Origin: Ipomoea triloba
Taxonomy: Eukaryota; Streptophyta; Magnoliopsida; Solanales; Convolvulaceae
DNA length: 64,000 nucleotides
Direction of reading: 5' to 3'
Assembly: GCF_003576645.1 (NCBI RefSeq)
Contig: NC_044920.1
Coordinates: forward strand, 19,289,100 to 19,353,099
A program made the translations under genes and the position numbers. This document shows positions 37,397 through 49,887 of the stretch, in pieces (positions within the stretch are counted from its first letter, which is position 1; each line of letters opens with the position of its first letter). The notes under the pieces are model-generated. The model was not told where the DNA came from. It ran no database searches and saw nothing but the letters and a program-made list of their open reading frames with translations.

Positions 37397-40300
37397 GGTA
37401 AATAGGGGTTCTGCATGTTCTCATAGGGCTACACTTAAATGTTTAACAAATGAAAACATAATATAACAGCAACCAATATAAAGCATAGGTCAAAATTTCA
37501 CAGTTACTCAGAATATTTCAATTTCTAAGAAACAAAGGAATAAATATTGTTTGGTATCTAAGTATCTAACATATATTAAGAGTGATCTACGTTTTGGTTC
37601 AAAGCACATCCAAAATGTCATCCTCAAAAAAATCAAGAAATGACTGAACAAATTTAAGTCATGTATCTTTATGGTGTTCAATGTGTGCCATGGTGGACAT
37701 AGTGGTGAGTAGTTAACACCATATTTCATTGGCTAAATTATGCCATAATCTAAGAAGTTAACTCTTTATCTCTTTATCTAAACTGAGAAGTCTGAGATAT
37801 CTTATGATGCCTATCAAGGAAAGCAGTAATAACTGGAGATAGTGTTGATGGAAGGAAATGTCAATTAAATATGAACATTTCTAACAGAAGTAATATTTTC
37901 ACGAACTTTATGATACTGAACAGTATTACAGAACACATTGTCAATAGTTTGGTTTGGAGGCCCAATCTAAATCTGATTCTGTTCTGGACAATCTAAATCT
38001 GCTTGTGTTCTGTACAGTACCTCTAAGGTGCCTTGATTAACGTATTCTCATTATTATTTTTTAAATCAAGCATAAATAAGGAGATAAATTAAACTCAGTG
38101 CATTAAAAAATTGATATACCAAACTATAGATAATAAATTAGTACCGTAATGCATTGACTTCTAAGATTACATGGTCATGCTTTACATTTTCTTCTACAGC
38201 CCTTCGGAAAGTTGCTTCAACCTGCATAAAGAAATAAAACATTTAATATTATTTCAGAAACACACATCTTTTCAGTATCTTGCAAATACCTACCTCTTTC
38301 TCAAAGAATACAGACTCGTCCCTAATATCTTCAGCATCATCAATGGAATCATTAGTCACAGAGTCAAGTTCCAATTCTCCGGAATGTGGAAGAATATTCC
38401 CATCTGGATTTGGGACATCCAGTTCATCAGTAAGGGTTTGTGTAATCCCAACAAGCTTATCTGCAGGAATTGGTGCAACTGAATGTTTCCATTCATCATC
38501 GAGCCCATACTCACTAACTGACCATATGTACCCAACTCCTCCATTGCCAACCTAAGGAACTTGAATAACTGGTAAGTAAATAAACAACCAACAGATACAA
38601 AATCATTTTCATCATAAGTAGCAATACATCCAACTGGGTGGAAAAGCTAATATATAAAAACCAGAGAAAGCAGAAGCATATTGATTATATTAGTAATATT
38701 GAGATTCATACATTTCATACTGATACACATGCCTCTATAGGAACATCATGAACCGCATAATGAGCCAAACCTAGGGCTACAATAGGGTTATGCTAAGGTT
38801 TTCACCTTTTTTGGTTTTCCTATATTTCAAAATATTTTTTGGGGGGAAAAACGCAGAGAAAAGAATGCTGCCTCCATGCAACCTTATACATCCTGAGTGG
38901 GTGCAAAGCTTCTTTTTTTTTTTTAAATAAAAATTTTGTAATTTGATGTGCTTAACTATCAATCATCATAACTACGTCTCTACTTTGAAGATGCTATTAA
39001 GATTCCATTAGTATCAAAATCAACTGCTATAGCTCGGAATACACAGTATGAAGTATACCATAAATCTTTAATTTTATTTATTTATTTGGAGAGTGGTGGG
39101 GGAGGGGGCAAGAACATTCACAGGTATATTAGTATACTAAACTCGTAACCATGTATTCAACCAGGAAAGAAGAAAAGGGAGTTTTACTCCACCTGAAATG
39201 CAGCACACTGTTGCAAGTTCAATGGCTCAGTCCGTGTATCCTCATTCATCTTGTCCGATGTACTAGAAATTGCTACATATGAACAACTTAACTAAGATTT
39301 ATTTATGTACAAAAGAACAAGCAGATGCATAACTATGCCTCCACAAGACATGGGAGTGTCCAAAAATCACATGAAATAGAAGATCACGATGGGAAATACA
39401 AATACCCAAGTTGGGAAGAGATTGGCAAACATAGATGTGAATTTATGTGGCCTAGTTTTGGTACCATACTTTTGTTTTGGAGGTTACTATAATATCCACT
39501 CCCTACCCTAGAAAATAAGCTGTTGCTGAACTAAGATCAAGCAAGAACTAGATTAGAACTTTAAAAAGATCTTTCAAGATCTAAAATACAATAAAACCAG
39601 ATTTACATAGCTAGAGCACACAAACAAGAGGAAAATCAGTCCTCTTTCAGAAGATGCTAAATTCATTCCTTTAATGGTGAAACCATACTTTTAAAAAAAA
39701 TCATATTCATTTTCTGTAGAAAAGACTTGCAATAGGATCATCTTACACTAGCTATGCCACTCAGTTTAAGAAGCTAAAATACTGCAGTTTATATGACTAT
39801 GCAAGAAAAAATTTCTAAGGCACTGAGAAAAGTTAAGCAGAACTACTGTGATACCACTGCTGTTGTCAGCATACTCCAGCTCCTCGTCACTATCTTGCTT
39901 TATGGGTTGCGGAAGTAAAGACACTTTTGAGTATGCAGGAACAAGAAAATGCTGCCCAACCACAACCTGGATATGATGCCAGGAATGATATGATTCAAAA
40001 GGAATGAAGACCAAAATCTCACACTATGAAAGAGATCAACAAATTCATGGCATGAGAAACAAGCAAAGATAGGCACACCACAATGGGCATGTTCTTAAAT
40101 TCTAGTTACATCAAAAATCATATAACTGTGAGCACAAATGTTAAAATGGAACACTTTATGACATTCAAATCTAGCATTTTTTTTTTATTTTATATACCTG
40201 AGGGGATTGGAAGATGGCTATTGAACCAATCAACCAAAGCCTAATGTCTAGGAGATGCTTAGCCTACTAGTACTATCCAGCTAAAACCCAAACCAACGTA

Positions 40301-43300
40301 CCCAAAATCAAGCATGATTATTTTAGTGTGTTTGTTTAGTTTATCCATTCACAAGGGTATGAGACACAACTAATGCGCATAGAATGTATGAAAAACCATC
40401 TCTCTAAGTACCTTGAATGACAAAACAACACCAGGATCCAAAACTCCTGCTGACTTCATTATCACTCCATCACATACAATTGCATGCTTTAATTTGCATC
40501 CATCTTCAATAGTGACATTGTTCCATATATAGCAACCATCTATTTTAACATGTGATCCAATTATGCAACCTTCCCCAATAACTGAATTTGAAATCTCCGT
40601 GTTGTAGCCAATACTAGTGTTATTCCCAATCACAGTAAAAGAGCCAATCTTTGCTGAACGAGACTGTTTCACTTCTGGAAATATTTACATATCGTGGTCA
40701 GCAAGATGCCAAATAAAATGGTAAAAACAAATGTTATTTCTACAGTTATGTTCTCATAATGTATGTGCATACATGCATACACACATTTCTGCTTGCCAAC
40801 TATAATTATGTAAGCCAAACAATTTTTTAACATAATACATTAATGCTCATACAGAAGCAAAAGCATACATTAAGATGTTCCTTACCAGATGCTCGATACA
40901 CACCCCTCCTTTCAAGTTTAGTTGCAGAATTTCCAAAAAATTGGACATCAGGAACCAAGGGATATGTCCATCTCTGAATGATGTCCTTGCTAACAGTGTC
41001 ATAACTTTTGAAATTATCAATTCTAGCCGCATAACTTGAGTGAATTTCATGGGTGAAAATTTTATAACCCATAATCTGAGAGCAGGAAAAAAAACATTAG
41101 AGATACATTAGAGGGAAAGGAACAATGTCAAAAAGGGACAGAGGGATGGGCTCATTTTAAGTGCATAGTAGAAAGTTCCAACATTAAGCCAGAGCAAGTC
41201 CTATCATTCAATATCCAAGGTACCATCGATGTTATATCTTTGGTACATGTACCATACAAACTTGTCAATTTTTAAGTTTCTTACTAAAAAGCCTCAGTCT
41301 CCAAGAGTTTCTACTTTTCTTAAGTGTAAGCATGCAATTAATGGGGGAAAAACCATTTGTTTATATTCATTTCCAAAGATTTGTAATCATTTTTTAATGG
41401 CTGCAGATAGAGTTTTATGAGAAATCACAGAAAACATTATAGTTATGTTCTACTCAAATGCACCTAAACCAGAGACAAGATAACAGACAAAAAGAAATAA
41501 ATACCTGATCAACAGACATTCTCTCCATATAAATAGGTGTTCACATGAATAAATAGATTCAAGAGTTTCACCAGTAAAAACATAAAAGAAGGATAATTCC
41601 TCTTCAAACTATTTCCTTTTTCAGTTTTCACTTGAGGGAGGATGTACTCAAATTAATACTCTAAGATATATATCATGCATAACTCTTACATACATCATCA
41701 AGAAGCAACCCTTTAACAAAATGACGGCGTAGATGCTGATAGTCAAAATTATCGGTGAAAAGACTCAAAACTTCCGGAGAGCATATATCAACATAACAAT
41801 CCTGCGAAGAAAGAAACACCATGGCAATGAGTACAAAGAATGAGATTTTTTTTCTTTAACTTTGTTGAGCTTCTCAGACAAAGAAAGTTGATGATTTAAA
41901 GGTTTTGCAAAAATAAAATGTGTTAAACCAGTGTAGTAAATATGAAGTTTATTGTTCCCAATTATTTTACAAGGGCAAAGACTAAGTTTAACACCAATTA
42001 AGTACAAGAAACTAAAATCAGATCCATTTAGGAAGCTATGCTGACCAGAAAAGTAAAAAGATGCTGGAGGTAAAACGAAGTTAAACAATTTGGTGGCATT
42101 TGGTTGGGGATTTTTAGGATTCAGATTGAAACCCATTGCTGGTGCTTGTTTTTTTTTTTTTTTAGTATCAGGAAGATAATGGAAGAAGGAATTAAAAACT
42201 CTATTCCCCATATTATGTAACAAATCAGAATCAATTCCAGCTTCTGCCTTCTCTCCGATTCCCTTCTCTTCTCCCCCATTCTCCAACCAAGCACAGCTAA
42301 TCATACCACAGAAGCCATTATACATACACATACATATGTAACATATGGACACACACATGGCATGAGTGGTGGAGCAATAGTGAGGACGGTGCCCCGGCAT
42401 TGCGAGCTAGCAATTGACAGCCAAGCATTACAACAAGCTTGTCAGGGGTTGAACAGTGTCTCTATGTTAGAAATGCAATAGTGATTGTGTTGGAGATGGA
42501 GGAGACACAATTGAGCAAAAACGAAAAAATAAAAAATTATAATTGATTCCACTCCCAAATTTAAATTTAAAAAAAAATTGCTAAAATTCATTCCAGTTCA
42601 TCATTTTTTTTAATTCAAATTCTTTTATTTGAACCAAATACCCCATTAGAATATTTGAGAAATTGATAATACTATAAGGCATCAGCTAGGCTAGGTTCAT
42701 TTGCAACCAATTAATATAATTTCACAATGATACAAATATAATGATTGGTTAACATCATTTAAGTAAAAGTAATCAGGACAGGTTAATTTAGGAAGGTAAG
42801 TCAACCAGATCAAGAGTTTGTTAGTGACTCTAAAGTCTAAACTTATATGTATAAAATTCAAATAATACTCTAATAATTTCCACCAAGGGGAATGATAAAA
42901 TGCACATACCATCACCAAAAATATCAATAGCACTAACTAAGCAATGTAAAGTTTCATTTGTCGCTAGAGGATAGAACATGGATAACATATTACACAGCTA
43001 ATTTACTACCAAAGTTTCCATCTTCTTTTCCCTTTTCAAAGAGAGGTACCACCCACCAGTATGGAAAAGGTTAGACATCAGGACAACAAGCATCAGTCAC
43101 ATGACTAGAACTAGTTAAGAACAATTTACATATAGATAACATATTTAAAGGGCAAAGCAGATAATTGAAGGCCAAAAGCAACCTGTTTGTCATTGTGAAG
43201 GGAAATAGAAGGATTATCTGCAAGCAGTCCCTTCTCAAGAGACAGATATCCTTTTGTATCATTTGCCTTGTCCTCATAGTAAAGAAGCTGTTTCGTTTCA

Positions 43301-45131
43301 GGTTCAATTGCAATAAAAAGCTCCTCAGTTCCCAGACGAGATTGGTGAGTTATTGGTGATGGCTTTGACTGCTTAATGACCATGGTCATCACAGCATTGC
43401 TATCCTTTCTTCGCCTTTCCTTGTGTTCCTTCAATGCTTCTGTAAGCGACATGTTGCTAACTGTATCTCCACTAACTAGGACAAAATCTCCGTGTATCTT
43501 CAAAAGCACAGGAAAGAAAAAAGAACTTTATATTTAGAAATCACTGGAACAAGAATATAACAGAAGAGAAATTATCTTGGAAATTCATCTAGACATTATA
43601 AGTACTGTGTTTACTGTACTTTAAATGAACTTATCAGGTTAAAAAAAAAAAGTACTGTCAAAGAAATAGCAACTCTTCAGTAAGTCAACAATATATTTGT
43701 GCTTTTTAACTAATAATTTTTCTCTAGAGAGTAGATAGAGAAAGCACAGATAATAAAGAATGGTTAAAGCACCACCTTTAAGCAATTAAGCAGCATATTA
43801 AACTGCAGTATAGTAGCCAGGTTGAGGGAAAAAGGAAAGAAACAAGATGTAAATAGCAAATACCCTTAAATGAAAGAAAGTGGTATAACAATTCATTTGA
43901 AAGAGAGAAGACAAATAGAACCTAAGAACTGGGGTTCAGCTGACAATTCAACAGAAGAACTCTTCACTCCAAAAATGCAAAGCATTACTCTAAAAATCAA
44001 GTGTGATGGTGCAAATCATATCAACAGAAAAGTTTGTTTTACATGAAGCAATAGAAAATACACTGATACTGAGCAGGACTTGGAATGAAGAAAGGGAAAA
44101 AATTCATAAATTTTCTTCCCTCTCACTAAGGAAAAATGTATTAGGTATCAACAGTAGCTTTCTTCCCTCTCAGAATTTCATCTACATCTCAAAGGCCTAT
44201 ATTCACTAACATGCACAATATATTTACCAGGTTAGCTCAGGGGTTCCATTCTGCAACTCAAAGTTCTATTTTCAGTAAATGCAGAGTCAGGGAATTTTAA
44301 ACAGTCTCCTGCTTCTTCTATTACAGCAAATTCCTAGGAGTACAAACTATAAAGTGCTATAATCGGATCAATACTATTATCTCACTTTCATAACACAGCT
44401 TAATTTATTAGCTTCACAATACTCTGTTAGAACAAAAATCATACATTTCCTTCTAAACAAAAGCAAGCATGATCAAAGCAAGAACACAATTCAGTAAAAT
44501 ACAATGAAAGGCATTATTAAGAGCTTAGTACACAAATAGTAGAAAATAGTTAGGCTCCTAAAACTTTCTGCAAAGAAAAACAAACAGATGATCCGGAGCA
44601 GAGGAAATTTTAAAATGAAAACTGAAAAAGTCTATCACATACCACATTTCGCTCATATATCAAACGCAAAGCATCCCCAGCACTGATAGCATTATGTGAT
44701 TCTATAGTGGTGACAACAAAGTTTGGCTGCTCGAACCACTTGGAGTTGTCCAGATAATCTATCACTTGTTTAGAGTGAGCACAGCAGAAAACGAAAACCT
44801 CTTCAACCCCAGCAAATTCCAGCCAGGCCAAGGTATAATCAATCATAGGGACATTAACCAACGGTAATAGCACCTTCAATCAAAATCCAATCGCAAAGAT
44901 TAAAAAAGCACAAGAATTATAAAAAAGTCTAATAATACTTCAACATTTAAAGGAAAAAAAAAAAGTGATATTATATGAGGGAGAGGGTTTTACTTTGGGT
45001 CGTTCGAGAGTGATGGGACGGAACTTAGTGGTGAAGCTATCGGCCAACACGATGGCCTGTAAGGGAATACGGGCGAGCTCCTCCTCCACGTCATCGGCTC
45101 CGCCTCTACCTCCGCCCTTCTTTGCCACCAT
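34702..45131 (-). CDS. EIF2B5: Translation initiation factor eIF2B subunit epsilon
   Basis: Catalytic subunit of the guanine-nucleotide exchange factor that recycles eIF2-GDP in the cytosol. Fifteen GT-AG exons on the minus strand: 45131-44994, 44873-44643, 43497-43183, 41801-41694, 41075-40886, 40674-40412, 39966-39855, 39272-39193, 38551-38294, 38221-38145, 37118-37027, 36220-36138, 35744-35673, 35230-35105, 34743-34702. They join without a frame break into 2187 nt (728 aa), close to the plant family length of about 730. Residues 24-228 form the nucleotidyltransferase-like fold ([36 protein letters not shown]). Residues about 329-415 are the left-handed beta-helix of hexapeptides ([29 protein letters not shown]). 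An acidic linker follows ([10 protein letters not shown]). Residues about 570-728 are the W2/HEAT catalytic domain, with [13 protein letters not shown] and the end [16 protein letters not shown]. The MVAKKGGG start is the first in-frame ATG. The gene appears intact. Confidence 0.96.
37367..37396 (+). repeat. (TA)n(CA)n microsatellite in an eIF2B epsilon intron
   Basis: A TA run passes directly into a CA run inside intron 10. Confidence 0.85.
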
Positions 45132-45245
45132 TTTACCACCGAAGGAGTCAGAGGGTGAGAGAGAGAGAGAAACCTTCTTGTTCTTCGTAAACCCTTACTC
45201 CAGTTTAAGTAAACACGCAGTCACAATTTTTAACTCAGTGTTGGG
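45132..45245 (-). promoter_or_regulatory. 5' leader and proximal promoter of eIF2B epsilon
   Basis: Read toward the gene, the sequence has a pyrimidine-rich TTTCTCTCTCTCTCTC tract about 25-45 bp before the ATG. On the plus strand it has GTAAACCCTTA near 45188, close to the telo-box (AAACCCTA) found in front of many plant translation genes. No TATA box is obvious. The regulatory reading is inference. Confidence 0.4.
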
Positions 45246-45525
45246 ACAGTAGAATTGTAATTTCATTCCTACCGAATCCATATCCTTATTATATATCTAC
45301 ACTTACAGCCAATAATGTTATACCCTTAATTTCTACATTTATAATAAGAGTGAATAATGTTATACCCTTAATTAAAATTAAAGTTTGGTGTAATAGTCTG
45401 CTATAACATATATATTGTAGTGTTCTTCTTATTGTGCAACCTTCAATTAAATTCCTAATATATCTTAATCTTTTATAATTTTACCAAAGTTTTCTGTTAA
45501 ATATAACAAAAGTTTAACATTAAAT

Positions 45526-45621
45526 TCTTTAGGCAATTTGTTTCTTGCAGTTTTCAAACAAATTGGCAATATTCTATAATAGAATTCCATATATATTCAT
45601 AACTTAAAATTAGAATATCAT
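45526..45621 (+). repeat. Direct repeat, left copy, beside the Harbinger-like element
   Basis: About 95 bp (TTCTTTAGGCAATTTGTTTC... to ...AAATTAGAATAT) recurs at 46264-46356 with few changes, with the element at 45656-46259 between them. Confidence 0.8.
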
Positions 45622-45655
45622 TTATAATTTTACCAAATTCTTTCCGTTAACATTA

Positions 45656-46259
45656 ACAGGGTGTTTGGTTGGAGGGAATTACAATTCCTTTTCCACTTAG
45701 TTCTCACATAATTCCGAATGCAACTAAATTCATTCGTTGGTTGGAAGGAATTGCAATTCCATGAAATTGCAATTCTCTCATTTTCATGGAATTAGAATCT
45801 CATCTTCACTTCTAAATTATATATGTATTATTCTTCGACTTCTCTTTGTGTATATTCATTTAAATCTTTATATGCAACAACTATTCAAAATTTGCATTCT
45901 TTATATGCATTGTTTAATTATATACACCAACTTTCATGTATGTTCCTTTGAATTCTTTATATCCAGAACTCTTCAAAATTTGCATTCTTTATATGCAACA
46001 ACTCTAACAATTTGTGAATTAATTTGTGAATTAATTTGTCAATTAGAAAATAATAATAACAACAACAATGATGGGCATTTTGGACTTTTACTACTTATTA
46101 CTCCCTCTCAATTCCCATGTATACCAAACATTGGAATTGGAATTCCCAATAATTTTATTCCTGCAAACGAAACACTGGAATTTAAACTTCACTTTATTCT
46201 CGCATTATTCTTTTCCCATGGAATTGCACCTAATTCCTTCCCTCCAACCAAACGCCCCG
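45656..46259. mobile_element. PIF/Harbinger-like non-autonomous element
   Basis: The ends are CAGGGTGTTTGGTTGGAGG and, at the right, CCTCCAACCAAACGCCCCG, an inverted repeat of about 19 bp with two mismatches. TAA flanks both ends (45653-45655, 46260-46262), fitting the 3-bp TWA duplication of PIF/Harbinger elements. Long open frames inside are chance; none resembles a transposase. Confidence 0.75.
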
Positions 46260-46263
46260 TAAG

Positions 46264-46356
46264 TTCTTTAGACAATTTGTTTCTTTATTGCAGTTTTCAA
46301 ACAAATTGGCAATATTCTATAATAGAATTCCGTATAGATTCCTAACTTAAAATTAG
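46264..46356 (+). repeat. Direct repeat, right copy
   Basis: Partner of 45526-45621. It starts right after the element's TAA duplication. Confidence 0.8.
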
Positions 46357-46809
46357 AATATTGAAGTCTTAATAGGATTTTATAATATAATTTTGTATAG
46401 ATTCCTAACTAAATCATTATTCTACCCAAAATAACAGTATATAAACCTCTCCCCTTCTCACTTGTATTCACCCAAAACTAAACCTAACATATTCTGCAAC
46501 ACACCATCTACTTGACATTGTATATGTATGATTGTCAAAATATTTTCATGCTAATTTTATTATTTTTATTTGTACTCATAATGATTAATCGGCGCCTAGT
46601 TTTTTTTTTAATATAAATAAAAAAATTTTAAAAAAAATATTTTAAGTGTTAATAATTGTAAAGTGTTTAATATTGTAAATCTTTACACTTTAATAGTTAA
46701 ATAGTTAATACTTATTAAGTTATTAGTTATTATTTATTAATTATTTGTGCATTACGTATTAGTTTAATTTAGTTATTACTTATTATTTTATTAAGTTATT
46801 ACTTATTAG
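46357..46809. other. AT-rich intergenic DNA up to the gap
   Basis: A TATATAAACCTCTCCCC stretch near 46438 looks like a TATA box with a pyrimidine-rich start region, but no exon follows before the gap. The rest is ATT-rich repeats. Confidence 0.35.
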
Positions 46810-47809
46810 NNNNNNNNNNNNNNNNNNNNNNNNNNNNNNNNNNNNNNNNNNNNNNNNNNNNNNNNNNNNNNNNNNNNNNNNNNNNNNNNNNNNNNNNNNN
46901 NNNNNNNNNNNNNNNNNNNNNNNNNNNNNNNNNNNNNNNNNNNNNNNNNNNNNNNNNNNNNNNNNNNNNNNNNNNNNNNNNNNNNNNNNNNNNNNNNNNN
47001 NNNNNNNNNNNNNNNNNNNNNNNNNNNNNNNNNNNNNNNNNNNNNNNNNNNNNNNNNNNNNNNNNNNNNNNNNNNNNNNNNNNNNNNNNNNNNNNNNNNN
47101 NNNNNNNNNNNNNNNNNNNNNNNNNNNNNNNNNNNNNNNNNNNNNNNNNNNNNNNNNNNNNNNNNNNNNNNNNNNNNNNNNNNNNNNNNNNNNNNNNNNN
47201 NNNNNNNNNNNNNNNNNNNNNNNNNNNNNNNNNNNNNNNNNNNNNNNNNNNNNNNNNNNNNNNNNNNNNNNNNNNNNNNNNNNNNNNNNNNNNNNNNNNN
47301 NNNNNNNNNNNNNNNNNNNNNNNNNNNNNNNNNNNNNNNNNNNNNNNNNNNNNNNNNNNNNNNNNNNNNNNNNNNNNNNNNNNNNNNNNNNNNNNNNNNN
47401 NNNNNNNNNNNNNNNNNNNNNNNNNNNNNNNNNNNNNNNNNNNNNNNNNNNNNNNNNNNNNNNNNNNNNNNNNNNNNNNNNNNNNNNNNNNNNNNNNNNN
47501 NNNNNNNNNNNNNNNNNNNNNNNNNNNNNNNNNNNNNNNNNNNNNNNNNNNNNNNNNNNNNNNNNNNNNNNNNNNNNNNNNNNNNNNNNNNNNNNNNNNN
47601 NNNNNNNNNNNNNNNNNNNNNNNNNNNNNNNNNNNNNNNNNNNNNNNNNNNNNNNNNNNNNNNNNNNNNNNNNNNNNNNNNNNNNNNNNNNNNNNNNNNN
47701 NNNNNNNNNNNNNNNNNNNNNNNNNNNNNNNNNNNNNNNNNNNNNNNNNNNNNNNNNNNNNNNNNNNNNNNNNNNNNNNNNNNNNNNNNNNNNNNNNNNN
47801 NNNNNNNNN
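46810..47809. other. Scaffold gap, exactly 1000 N
   Basis: Fixed-size gap followed at once by a poly-T run, which probably stopped assembly. Confidence 0.98.
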
Positions 47810-49887
47810 TTTTTTTTTTTTTTTTTTTTTTTGGTTTTTGTTCTGTTTTTTCTTTTTAACTAGATTGACATCATCAATCACATTTACACAAAAGATAGAC
47901 ACATCTATTAAACGTATAATCTAATTATTATAATATCAATTTTAATATAATTAATAAATTATATGCCACTTCCACAAGGTTTGTTATATGTATCTTCAAT
48001 CTTTTGAAATCATGTTCTTTCATGATTTGATTAAAAAAAAAAGGGAGAGAAATGATGGGTTCATTTGCTAACAAAAATTATTTTATGTTGTCTAATTTTT
48101 CAGTTTTCATTCTTTATTATTATTTTCTTTGTTTAGAAAAGTTTTTTACTAACACTTATTTTTAAATTTTTTTAGATTAACTCTATAAAATTAATACAAG
48201 TTTAATTTCAAGTGATTTTTAAACCTTATATTTAAAATATTTTAAAATATATTTGGTTTAAATAGAATAAATATAATTTTTTTATTTTAAGGCCAATATA
48301 TGTAAGACTTTAATATTTGATATCTAAATCAAATTTATATCTGTATATAACTTAACTAAAAATATATCTTAACCAATAACCTATTAAGTTCACCTAAAAT
48401 TTAGTTTATGTAATATTAATATTTTTTGAGTTAATATTTAAAATATTTTTTGATATATTCATTTGAATGACATGTATATAAATATATAATTTTTACTTTG
48501 AATTCTAATATAGTAATATATGTGAAATTTCAATATCCGATATCTGAACTTACGATATAACATAACTAAAAATATTCGAACCAATAATCAATTGAGTTCA
48601 ATCAACAAAATGTTGATAATGTATGTGAATAATGTCTAACTTTAAACATAAACAAAATAAGTTATGTTTAAATAAGTAATGCAAGTAGAAAAGATAGGAG
48701 ATGGTAAAAGAAAATGGTAATGAATGTAATCGTAGTAATGAATAAATATGTAAGTAGATAATAGTGAGAATACGATTATACTGACATATAACCAAATAGA
48801 TGATAGATCATTTTATTTTCTATTTAAAAAATAGTTTTTAATAATTTTTCAATTTTTTTAAAAAACTTGAAAATTGTTTCTTGTTTAAAAATGAAAAGTT
48901 GTGATAGTAAACGTGTTTTCTGTTTCCTGTTCTCAAATTTTTCAATTTTTTAGAAAATTGGAGAAATTTTTCAATTAGTAAACGAGCTCGATACTTTTTG
49001 TCTTTCCATGGCTTATGAAGTGACTTTTTTTTTCTTGAATTTTATTGGAATTGGATTAAAAACATCTTCACTAATAATTGAGCAAATTAAAGAAAAAAGT
49101 TATATGTCTCGAAAGAAGTGTCCGAGTAAGTGGAACATAACTCTCCAATAATCTCTTGGCTGAATTCGTCTCACAAGATTTTTCTAATACGATTTACCTT
49201 TTCAGTGTGATTTGCTATTATCAATTAAACAAAAGTGAGATTTACCAAGTGCGCTTAGATAATGAAGCTACCTTAGAGATAATTAAGTAACCATCTTATA
49301 ATTGATAAACAAAAGTGAATATTTTCTTAGGCTATCCTTAATCCAGCAATTATACCCATTTGCAAGATGATTAGGCATGCCATATGAATTTCTTCTTCTT
49401 CTTCTTATTCTTCTTTTAGTTTTTATTTTTATTATCGTATGTGTTTAGTAAACTTGCTAAGTTCATACATTCAGCAACATTTGTATACTTTAATATGCAA
49501 CTTTTGCTGCCTTAAAGTTGCCATCAAACCTTTTTTTTTTTTAATTTTTAATTTCTTTTTCATTATTTTATTATTATATATAATATAAAATGAAAGTGTG
49601 TCCATTTTTTAAAGTAAGAAATTTGCAGGAATGTAGAATAAATATTAGAGAATTTGTAAATTTAACGATGTGAAAGTGCGATTCATTTTAGAAAGTGAGA
49701 GAAATTTGATGGGTTAATGATATATAAGAAATCAAATGAGTCATTTTCCTAGATTTAAAAAAAAAAAAAAAGTACTAATTTTTTCTTGTTAAATTAAAAC
49801 CATCGCATTCATCCTCGTCTCCACTCTCCACCCTCCAACTCCAGTCATCTCTGACACTCCAACTCTCCAAATCAGTAGAGTCAGTAG
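47810..49887. other. Intergenic DNA and MurF promoter region
   Basis: AT-rich with no gene up to about 49790. A TTC microsatellite lies near 49390. The 85 bp before the MurF ATG are C/T-rich (CTCCACTCTCCACCCTCCAA), typical of a plant leader. Confidence 0.5.

Noticed and set aside
41765..42400. 211-codon minus-strand frame
   Set aside because: It covers exon 4 of eIF2B epsilon out of frame plus intron; composition is intron-like and no domain is seen.
45737..46345. 202-codon plus-strand frame
   Set aside because: It lies inside the Harbinger-like element and the flanking repeat; the hydrophobic low-complexity translation has no transposase motifs.
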